Below are positions 1-5,242 of a stretch of 5,242 nucleotides of DNA, in pieces. The position numbers and the translations under genes were made by a program. The stretch is from NCBI GenBank assembly GCA_017559555.1, contig JAFYRH010000218.1:1-5242 (forward strand), read 5' to 3'. Every line of letters begins with the position of its first letter. Position 1 is the stretch's first letter. The notes beneath the pieces were generated by a model that did no database searches, had not been told where the DNA came from, and was given only the letters and a program-made list of their open reading frames with translations. Source of the stretch: Clostridia bacterium. Lineage in GTDB: Bacteria > Bacillota > Clostridia > Oscillospirales > CAG-272.

Positions 1-2
1 AG

Positions 3-2333
3 GATATCATCACACTTCCTGCAGGCGTACAAGGCATATGGCGCATTGATACCAATGAAACAACCGTTGGTAATGCAGGCGTTAACACCTTCAAGGCAAT
101 CTTTACTCCCGACGAGGCAGGCAACTACAACGTTCGCGAAGTAGAAATTACCGTTACCGTTGGCAAGAAGGAAATCAACGCTCCCACCGAATACACTGCT
201 GAGTACGTTTACACGGGTAGCAACATCACCGCGGTTATTCCGACGTCTGATTTGTACACCGTTACAAACAACACTGCAAAGAACGCAGGCGGCTACAACG
301 CAACTCTGACTTTGACAGATAGCGCAAACTACAAGTGGGCAACCACCGATGCGGCTACCGTTACCGTTCCTTACAGCATCGCCAAGGCAACCGTTACACT
401 TTCGGATCTCACCATTGTCGGCTGGACCTACGGTCAATCCGCAAATGCACCGGAAGTAATTGTTACCAAGGACTTTGCAGATACCGTTACCGTATCCTTC
501 GAGTACCTTGTAAACGGTACTTGGGTTGAAGATGCTCCTGTTGGCGCAGGCACTTACACAATCAAGGCAGAGGTTGCAGGCACCACCAACTACTCCGGTG
601 CAGAACTCACCGCTGAATTCTCCATTGCAAGAGCAAGCGTTACCATCAGCGGTGTAGAAGAATCCTACACCAAGTCTTACGACGGCAATGCATTTGTCAT
701 TCCGAATGCAATCGCTTCTAACGGTGCAACCGTTACCAAGGTTATTACCAAGGGTGGTGAAGTGGTTGATGCAATCATCGGTGTAGGCGAATACGTTATT
801 ACCTACAGTGTTGCAGAAAGTGCAAACTACACTGCGGCACAAAGAGAGATTACCGTAACCGTTACCAAGGCAAACGTTACGATTTCCGCTCCTCAAATCG
901 AGGGCTGGACATATAGCGAAGCCGCAAAGACACCGAGCGCAAGCTTTGGCGAAGCCTTTGCACAAGGTAGCAACGGTGAAATCATCTTCAAGTATTACAC
1001 CGATGCAGAATGCACCAACGAGATTACAAATCTTGATGGAATCGACGCAGGCACATACTACGTTAAGGCAGTATTTGCAGGCAACGATACTCTCAATGCA
1101 GCAGAAAGTGCAGTAACCTCCTTTGTTGTCACAAAGAAGGCAGTTGCAGTTCCCACCGTTACCGATAAGGTTTACAACGGAGCACAACAAAACGCAGACA
1201 TTGTTGAAAACGCAGGCTATACCGTTGTTGACAATGGCGGCATCAATGTTGGAACTTACACAGCGGTTGTAAGTCTTGCAAATGCTAACTACATTTGGAC
1301 TGACGGAACAATCGCAGCTAAGGAGCTGACCTACTCCATCACCAAGGCAACCGTTTCCTTCGAGAATCTTGCCATCAACGGTTGGGTTTCCGGTCAGTAT
1401 GATGCAACCTTGAATATGCCTACGGTTACCGTAGTTGGTTTTGAGGGCGACATCGCAATTACCTATGAATATAACGTAGACGGCGTTTGGGGAACAACTC
1501 TCCCCACCCGCGCAGGCGAATATGCGGTAAGAGCAGTTGTTGCAGAAACCGATAACTACGGCAGTGCCGAAAGTATTGGTCTTAGATTCCACATTACCAA
1601 GGCTGAAGTAGCACTTCCCACTATCGATGCAGAATATCCCTACACGGGCAACGCACAAAAGCCCACTATTGACGATAGCGTCTACTACACAGTTGTAGGA
1701 AACGATGCACATACGGCAATGGGCACATACACAATTACGCTTGTACCCAAGAACACCTACAGCTTTGTTTGGGCAGGTGAAACCACCGAGCCCGGTGAAA
1801 AGACGATCACCTATAAGATTGGCAAGGGATCTGTTACCCTTTCCGGTTTGACGATCAACAACTGGTCTTATATGGGAACAGCAAGCACCCCCAGCGTTAC
1901 TGTCACCACCTCCTTTGTTGGAGAAGTTGCTGTTCGTTATGAGTACTATACAGCGGATGGAACTCTCCTTGAGACCGTTCCCACTAACGTTGGTACTTAT
2001 AAGGTCAAAGCAATTGTTGACGCAACCGAAAACTACAACGGTGCCGAAGCTGAAAAGAGCTTTGAGATTACCCAAGCATTTGCTACTTTGTCTACTCCCA
2101 CATTCACAGGTGGCAAGAACGGCAAGTACTACATGAACAACTTCGGTTACTCCACCGCAGGCTTGACCGCAACTCACAACGGTCAAACCGTTTCGGGTAC
2201 ATTCGCATTCGGTACACCCGTATTTGTAGCAGGTACAAATACCAGCTACATTGAGCTCACCTTTACACCCAACGATACTACCAACTATGCGGTTGTCACT
2301 GTTAAGAACTACGTAACCTTTGTAACTGTAGCG
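3..2333 (+). repeat. Array of ten divergent Ig-like/MBG-type beta-sandwich modules (protein-level repeat)
   Basis: Ten modules of about 70-90 residues follow each other, usually joined at a 'ITKA', 'SIAKA' or 'IGKG'-like linker. Approximate residue limits: 1-56 (cut by the edge), 57-128, 129-210, 211-289, 290-379, 380-448, 449-533, 534-608, 609-691, 692-777. A long type (129, 290, 449, 609) shows VTxSxLxIxGWxY, then a Tyr-rich strand, then AGTYxVKAxVAxTxNYxxAE. A short type (57, 380, 534) shows xxPTxxxxYxYTG, GTYTxxLxxxxxYxW and ends in TYSIxK. The module at 211 is a third variant. The modules at 1 and 692 share FTPxxxxNYxVV. The motifs resemble bacterial MBG/YDG-like stalk modules known from large Firmicutes surface proteins. 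The likely role is a stalk holding distal domains away from the cell. The repeats are diverged at DNA level, so recent slippage expansion is not evident. Confidence 0.85.
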
Positions 2334-4679
2334 GTTAACAACTCCACAGGCGTAGCTTACGGTAGCATCGAAAGCGCTTTGAAGGTAGCAGTATCCGGCA
2401 ATACCGTTCAGGTTAAGCCTCACGATCAGGATCTTGGACCTATCTACATTAAAGAAAACGTTACCATCGCTGCAGGTGTCACCTTCATTCTGCCTTACGG
2501 CATCAACGGTGACGGTGTCAATACGATTAGTTCCTCCGGTACAATCAGTGTAACGCAGAGCGCAGCAACAGCTGAGGCTCCTGCGGGCGAGGATGAATGT
2601 CACGTTATGGTAATTCTTGCTGCAGGCAAGACTCTGACCAACAACGGTATTCTCCAAATCGACGGTCAGCTTTCCGGTGGTGGCGGTGCATCGCCGTATG
2701 CCGGTTTCACAGCAGGCGAACACGCTCGTCTTATTCTGGATGCAAATGCAGAGCTGATCAATAACGGCACCATTTATGCCGCAGGCTTCATTCGTGAGTT
2801 GACTAAGGACAACGGCAGTAAGGTAACTCTAAACAACGGTTCTGTACTCTATCAACCCTTCACGGTAAGAGACTTCCCGGGTGGTAGTGTTTCCTATGCA
2901 CTTTACAGTACCATGAGCGGTAGCGAACCTATCACTGCATATAGCCGATTCATTTTGATGAACGTATCTCCCGAGACGCACATCAGCTACGGCGGCACTG
3001 TTAAGGTTTGGGCAATGCTGTGGTCCAACGATCAAATCAACCAAACGGTTGGTGATATGATCGGTTATGGTGCAAATAACACAAGCGCTGTTATTGCACT
3101 TACCGATGCAACCTACAGTAAGATCATTGCTAAGTACGACGTTGACACCGAGGTTTGTGACCTTGATGTTTACGGCGGTGCTAAGACCAACGGTATGAAG
3201 CTTAGTGTTAAGGCTATTGGTACGGTTACTATCAATACTGCAGATGCTCTGTTTGCAGTTTCTTATCACTACGACGTAGAGCTTCTTAAGGCCGACGGTC
3301 AAGAAAGCGCAACCTTTAACATGGATCAACGCTTCAAGATTATGACCGGTGCAAAGTTCACGGTAGGAGAAGGCGTTGTTCTGAACGCAACCGATATCAT
3401 CGCATACCAAAAGTTTGATGATATTCGTTCCGATGCAGGTGGCAATCCTGACCATCCCATGGCTTATCCCAGCAAGCCCGCGGCAATCTTCACCGTTAAC
3501 GGTACGATGAACGTTGATAAGTTTGGCGGTAAGATTTACTCTAACGTTGATGGTGCACAGGTTACCATCAATTCGCAGGCTTCCTATACTGCATACGAGA
3601 TAAAGACCGTTGAGGGTAGTAGTATTTTGACTTCTGTTAAGGAAAAGAACGTGATTACCGAGAACGCAGTCCTTATAAATGCAGACGGAACCACGGTAAC
3701 ACCTGCTACACCTCCCTCCGTATACCTTTACAACAACGGTGTTTGGGCACAAGAGATCGTTGAAATCTACTCGATAACCATAAGCAAACAAGATAACGCA
3801 ACCGTTACGGTTCCCGCAGCGGCAGAACGCGGTGAGATTGTTACAGTAAAGGTAGAATTTAGCGGAACGAAGGACTTCTCCTTTGTTGTTAAGGATGCTA
3901 ACGGTACTGAATTACTTAACGAGTCGGCAGCGGGCACTTATACATTTGAAATGCCCGACTGTGACGTCACCATTAGCGCAAGCTCCGGAAAAGAAAGCTG
4001 TATCGCAGCAGGCACTCTGGTAACTCTTGCAGACGGCACGCAAAAGAAGGTTGAAGATTTGACTATGGAAGATATTCTGCTTGTATTCAACCACGAAACA
4101 GGCGAATATGAACCCGCAGGCATCATCTTCATCGAGAATGACGGTTGGGATTACTACAACGTTATCACTCTCACCTTCAGCGATGGAACAACCACAAAGA
4201 TCATCTACGAGCACGCTCTGTTTGACTTGACGCTGAACGAGTACGTTTACATCACCGAGCAAAACTACGCTGACTTCATCGGTCACGAGTTCGCAATGCA
4301 AGGTGAAAACGGCTTCGAGCGCGTTACTATGACCGATGCAACGCTCGCGGTTGAGTACACAGGATGCTTCAGCTTGGTAACCGTTTACCACCTGAACTAC
4401 TTCATCGATGGCTTGTTCTCCATCCCCGGCGGTATTACCGGATTGTTTAACATGTTCGAATATGGCGACGATCTTGTTTACGACGCTGAAAAGATGCAAG
4501 CAGACATCGAAGAATACGGCTTGTTCACTTATGAGGACTTTGAGGAATTCTTGCCTTACGAATTCTATTTGGCATTCCCGGCATCCTACCTCAAGGTATC
4601 CATTGGCAAGGGCATTATGACCTTTGACGATATCTTCGTTTACATCGAGCAATTCCTTGTAAAGAATGGTTTGATGTAA
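3..4679 (+). CDS. Giant secreted repeat adhesin with C-terminal Hint domain (5' partial)
   Basis: The frame is open from the first complete codon to the TAA at 4677-4679, giving 1558 visible residues. No start is visible: the TTG at 252 lies inside a module and is an internal Leu codon, so the gene begins upstream of the window. Domain order by visible residue: Ig-like module array 1-777, beta-helix-like region 778-1251, InlB-B-like module 1254-1328, Hint domain 1333-1477, C-terminal tail 1478-1558. The sequence is Thr/Val/Ala/Asn-rich and Cys-poor, as expected for an extracellular surface protein; the signal peptide would lie off the left edge. The C-terminus has no LPXTG-like motif, hydrophobic anchor or SLH repeat. 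Inferred role: cell-surface or secreted adhesin, possibly self-processed at Ser1332/Cys1333. No enzyme active site was recognised outside the Hint domain. The downstream neighbour is convergent, so nothing here is co-transcribed after it. The family type is confident; the ligand and physiological role are unknown. Confidence 0.93.
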   Translation, partial: DIITLPAGVQGIWRIDTNETTVGNAGVNTFKAIFTPDEAGNYNVREVEITVTVGKKEINAPTEYTAEYVYTGSNITAVIPTSDLYTVTNNTAKNAGGYNATLTLTDSANYKWATTDAATVTVPYSIAKATVTLSDLTIVGWTYGQSANAPEVIVTKDFADTVTVSFEYLVNGTWVEDAPVGAGTYTIKAEVAGTTNYSGAELTAEFSIARASVTISGVEESYTKSYDGNAFVIPNAIASNGATVTKVITKGGEVVDAIIGVGEYVITYSVAESANYTAAQREITVTVTKANVTISAPQIEGWTYSEAAKTPSASFGEAFAQGSNGEIIFKYYTDAECTNEITNLDGIDAGTYYVKAVFAGNDTLNAAESAVTSFVVTKKAVAVPTVTDKVYNGAQQNADIVENAGYTVVDNGGINVGTYTAVVSLANANYIWTDGTIAAKELTYSITKATVSFENLAINGWVSGQYDATLNMPTVTVVGFEGDIAITYEYNVDGVWGTTLPTRAGEYAVRAVVAETDNYGSAESIGLRFHITKAEVALPTIDAEYPYTGNAQKPTIDDSVYYTVVGNDAHTAMGTYTITLVPKNTYSFVWAGETTEPGEKTITYKIGKGSVTLSGLTINNWSYMGTASTPSVTVTTSFVGEVAVRYEYYTADGTLLETVPTNVGTYKVKAIVDATENYNGAEAEKSFEITQAFATLSTPTFTGGKNGKYYMNNFGYSTAGLTATHNGQTVSGTFAFGTPVFVAGTNTSYIELTFTPNDTTNYAVVTVKNYVTFVTVAVNNSTGVAYGSIESALKVAVSGNTVQVKPHDQDLGPIYIKENVTIAAGVTFILPYGINGDGVNTISSSGTISVTQSAATAEAPAGEDECHVMVILAAGKTLTNNGILQIDGQLSGGGGASPYAGFTAGEHARLILDANAELINNGTIYAAGFIRELTKDNGSKVTLNNGSVLYQPFTVRDFPGGSVSYALYSTMSGSEPITAYSRFILMNVSPETHISYGGTVKVWAMLWSNDQINQTVGDMIGYGANNTSAVIALTDATYSKIIAKYDVDTEVCDLDVYGGAKTNGMKLSVKAIGTVTINTADALFAVSYHYDVELLKADGQESATFNMDQRFKIMTGAKFTVGEGVVLNATDIIAYQKFDDIRSDAGGNPDHPMAYPSKPAAIFTVNGTMNVDKFGGKIYSNVDGAQVTINSQASYTAYEIKTVEGSSILTSVKEKNVITENAVLINADGTTVTPATPPSVYLYNNGVWAQEIVEIYSITISKQDNATVTVPAAAERGEIVTVKVEFSGTKDFSFVVKDANGTELLNESAAGTYTFEMPDCDVTISASSGKESCIAAGTLVTLADGTQKKVEDLTMEDILLVFNHETGEYEPAGIIFIENDGWDYYNVITLTFSDGTTTKIIYEHALFDLTLNEYVYITEQNYADFIGHEFAMQGENGFERVTMTDATLAVEYTGCFSLVTVYHLNYFIDGLFSIPGGITGLFNMFEYGDDLVYDAEKMQADIEEYGLFTYEDFEEFLPYEFYLAFPASYLKVSIGKGIMTFDDIFVYIEQFLVKNGLM
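2334..3755 (+). other. Putative parallel beta-helix (pectin-lyase-like fold) region of the adhesin
   Basis: Residues 778-1251 leave the Ig-like pattern. The segment opens with YGSIESALKVAVSGNTVQVK (residues 786-805), which fits the usual N-cap of bacterial beta-helix domains, where 'aaI..A...GdtI.v' precedes the first rungs. Short strand-turn units then recur, such as VTIAAGVTF, KTLTNNGILQIDGQL, AELINNGTIYAAG and KVTLNNGSVLY, with the NNG turns typical of beta-helix coils. Later units include FTVNGTMNVDKFGGKIY (1163-1179) and AQVTINSQA (1185-1193). A central stretch around residues 950-1060 is less regular. No polysaccharide-lyase catalytic residues were recognised, so a binding or structural role is more likely than enzymatic activity. 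The fold call is from pattern only; a structure prediction would settle it. Confidence 0.6.
3762..3986 (+). other. Divergent InlB B-repeat-like module before the Hint domain
   Basis: Residues 1254-1328 read YSITISKQDNATVTV, then GEIVTVKVEF, and end in YTFEMPDCDVTISAS. The ending FxMPxxDVTI is the recognisable signature of the divergent InlB-B/'bacterial repeat' modules that often sit near the C-terminus of Firmicutes surface proteins. A short flexible linker, SGKES, connects it to the catalytic Cys of the Hint domain. It is probably a structural spacer. If the Hint domain cleaves, this module becomes the new C-terminal end of the surface protein. Confidence 0.7.
3999..4433 (+). other. Hint (hedgehog/intein-type) autoprocessing domain
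   Basis: Block A is clear: Cys1333 begins CIAAGTLVTLADGTQKKVED, matching the family pattern C-x-x-x-G-T-x-V-x-x-x-x-G followed by K-x-V/I-E-x-L. A block-B-like segment, ITLTFSDGTTTKIIYEHALF, places His1404 71 residues after the Cys, a distance usual in hedgehog and mini-inteins. The last strand, CFSLVTVYHLNYFIDGLFSI (1455-1474), resembles the end of the Hint fold (y.ltv...nyfvdGl). There is no homing endonuclease insertion. There is no terminal His-Asn and no +1 nucleophile, so protein splicing is not expected; N-S acyl shift at Ser1332-Cys1333 followed by hydrolysis or attack by an outside nucleophile is the known alternative. The Thr of the usual T-x-x-H is Ile1401, so activity is uncertain. 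Bacterial intein-like domains and pretoxin Hint domains are the closest described classes. Confidence 0.85.
4434..4676 (+). other. 81-residue acidic C-terminal tail after the Hint domain
   Basis: Residues 1478-1558 are acidic and rich in Tyr and Phe, with a likely mostly helical character, unlike the Thr/Val-rich stalk. The tail contains two related 12-residue segments 31 residues apart: GLFTYEDFEEFL (1506-1517) and GIMTFDDIFVYI (1537-1548). It has no long hydrophobic run and no basic tail, so it is not a sortase signal or membrane anchor. It also lacks the features of known toxin domains. By position it corresponds to the adduct-recognition region that follows Hint in hedgehog-type proteins. 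From memory, not from a search, Hint-plus-tail endings of this general form recur in gut Clostridia surface proteins. Function unknown. Confidence 0.6.
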
Positions 4680-4713
4680 TCACCTCAAAACAAGTCACTC
4701 CCCAAAACACCAA

Positions 4714-4737
4714 AGCACCCGCCAATTGGCGGGTGCT
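4714..4737. terminator. 24-base perfect palindrome, possible terminator hairpin
   Basis: Two adjoining 12-base arms, AGCACCCGCCAA and TTGGCGGGTGCT, form a perfect palindrome starting 34 bases after the stop of the surface-protein gene. Folded in RNA it gives a GC-rich stem with a tight AAUU-centred loop. On the + strand it is followed by CCAAAGGGG with no T-tract. On the - strand it is followed by TTGGTGTTTTGGGG, which is only moderately T-rich. It may terminate or protect the 3' end of the + transcript, or act as a second-stage terminator for the opposite gene. A protein-binding site or a dispersed palindromic element are alternatives. Confidence 0.55.
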
Positions 4738-4755
4738 CCAAAGGGGCTTATGAAT

Positions 4756-4774
4756 TCGGTTTTATCAAAACCGA
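4756..4774. repeat. Small inverted repeat between the two larger hairpins
   Basis: Arms TCGGTTTT (4756-4763) and AAAACCGA (4767-4774) are perfect complements separated by ATC. The stem is short and AT-rich at the loop side, with no clear T-tract on either side. It is too weak to call a terminator alone; it adds to the cluster of secondary structure in this gap. Confidence 0.4.
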
Positions 4775-4775
4775 C

Positions 4776-4814
4776 AAAAAGAAACCCGTAGCTGCATTTT
4801 CGCAGCTACGGGTT
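4776..4814 (-). terminator. Rho-independent terminator of the membrane-protein gene, probably bidirectional
   Basis: A 13-base-pair perfect stem is formed by AACCCGTAGCTGC (4783-4795) and GCAGCTACGGGTT (4802-4814), with a 6-base loop. Read on the - strand it begins four bases after the stop codon of the membrane-protein gene and is followed by TCTTTTTG, a good U-tract. Read on the + strand it is followed by CTGTTTATTT, which is also T-rich and overlaps the opposite gene's stop, so it may also stop read-through from the surface-protein gene. Confidence 0.82.
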
Positions 4815-4818
4815 CTGT

Positions 4819-5241
4819 TTATTTGGGGTATTCTTCGGGTTCAATAGCGTTGTCAATTTTGCTTACTTGTCGGGGTCTCGAAAACCAATCCAGGAACATG
4901 CCAAACAAAAATCCCAAGGTCAATGTTCCAAGCACGCCCACCAAGTAGGCGATAAAGGTGATTTCAAACGTACCGAAAATATCAAGGAAGTAGATAGAAT
5001 AGTCCCCGTACATATCCATACCAAAGTTAGAGAGGTGGAAGCACCAGTTCAGGAACACGCCAAATCCAATGGACGTATAAACGAATACGATGGCTTTACC
5101 AAAGCCTTCCCAAGTCAGCTTTACTTTCTCGGTCAAGAACAAATAAAAGCCGTACAGAGCCATTAAAAGGTGACACGCCGCTTCGCTGATGTGCATAAAG
5201 CTTGCGGTATGGTTGTGATCCATAAAATAGGAAGCACCCGG
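4819..5241 (-). CDS. Multi-spanning membrane protein, C-terminal part (5' partial)
   Basis: The frame is open from the right edge to a TAA at 4819-4821, giving 140 visible residues. Met7 (ATG at 5221-5223) has no Shine-Dalgarno sequence upstream and the frame stays open beyond it, so the real start probably lies outside the window. Three hydrophobic segments are visible at about residues 18-36, 49-67 and 93-117. Lys-containing TEKVKLTWEGFGK between the first two, and DWFSRPRQVSK after the third, suggest that these parts and the C-terminus are cytoplasmic, with the Asp/Tyr/Phe-rich loop at 68-92 outside. His residues cluster near the first segment (H9, H11, H17, H24). This order resembles the C-terminal half of YwaF/TMEM164-type membrane proteins, but that is a weak impression only; no family is assigned. 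The gene converges with the surface-protein gene and ends just before a strong terminator. Confidence 0.85.
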   Translation of the reverse strand, partial: PGASYFMDHNHTASFMHISEAACHLLMALYGFYLFLTEKVKLTWEGFGKAIVFVYTSIGFGVFLNWCFHLSNFGMDMYGDYSIYFLDIFGTFEITFIAYLVGVLGTLTLGFLFGMFLDWFSRPRQVSKIDNAIEPEEYPK

Positions 5242-5242
5242 G

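Noticed and set aside
151..870. Recurring ACCGTTACCGTT-like stretches as a DNA repeat or CRISPR-like array
   Set aside because: They are in-frame Thr-Val codons in beta strands, irregularly spaced and imperfect, and are explained by protein repeats and codon preference.
2676..2689. Gly-rich run (GGGGA, residues 892-896) as a phase-variable tract
   Set aside because: The codons are mixed and there is no homopolymer or short tandem repeat long enough to slip.
2829..3791. 320-codon open frame on the - strand inside the adhesin gene
   Set aside because: It lies wholly antisense to a region with clear protein-level repeats on the + strand. Its translation is Cys- and Asn-rich without domain pattern, and codon preference on the + strand explains the lack of stops.
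3999..4433. Intein inserted in a host protein, or a polymorphic toxin with a pretoxin Hint
   Set aside because: There is no C-terminal splice junction or extein, and the 81-residue tail shows no toxin motif and has no immunity gene next to it; the neighbour is convergent. A toxin function for the tail is not excluded but nothing supports it.
3912..4652. 246-codon open frame on the - strand opposite the Hint domain
   Set aside because: The + strand here encodes well-matched Hint motifs. The antisense product shows no recognisable motif or signal, so it is a shadow frame.
4867..5166. 99-codon open frame on the + strand opposite the membrane-protein gene
   Set aside because: Its product is polar and low in pattern (many Lys, Gln, Glu and His), while the - strand frame gives ordered transmembrane segments and ends just before a terminator.

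Overview
The window looks like a piece of a mesophilic Firmicutes genome, most likely an uncultured gut Clostridia-type bacterium. This is inferred from the style of the proteins (large secreted Thr/Val-rich repeat protein, bacterial Ig-like modules, a domain ending in the FxMPxxDVTI signature) and the moderate GC content. No marker gene is present, so the taxon is uncertain. There are two genes, facing each other, and both run off the window, so neither start nor promoter is visible.

Left and centre (3-4679, + strand): one huge surface-protein gene, 1558 residues visible and open at the left edge. In order it encodes an array of about ten beta-sandwich modules (residues 1-777), a roughly 470-residue repetitive, Asn/Gly-rich beta region that looks like a beta-helix (778-1251), one InlB-B-like module (1254-1328), and then a Hint (hedgehog/intein) domain starting at Cys1333, followed by an 81-residue C-terminal tail. 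Residue n of this protein starts at base 3n, and all residue numbers for it use this scheme.

The Hint domain is the most interesting part. It has the intein/hedgehog block A (CIAAGTLVTLADG), a block-B-like His exactly 71 residues downstream, and a final strand resembling the end of the hedgehog Hint fold. It has no C-terminal splice junction (no terminal Asn, no Cys/Ser/Thr +1) and no extein. The protein also ends without a sortase signal or transmembrane anchor. The architecture is therefore like hedgehog: a large N-terminal cargo, a self-cleaving C-terminal Hint domain, and a short adduct-region-like tail. A reasonable hypothesis is that the Hint domain releases the adhesin or attaches it covalently to an unknown acceptor.

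Gap (4680-4818): 139 bases between the convergent genes, with three closely spaced inverted repeats. The one nearest the minus-strand gene is a good rho-independent terminator.

Right (4819-5241, - strand): the C-terminal 140 residues of a multi-spanning membrane protein, cut by the right edge. I see no functional link between it and the surface protein; they simply converge.
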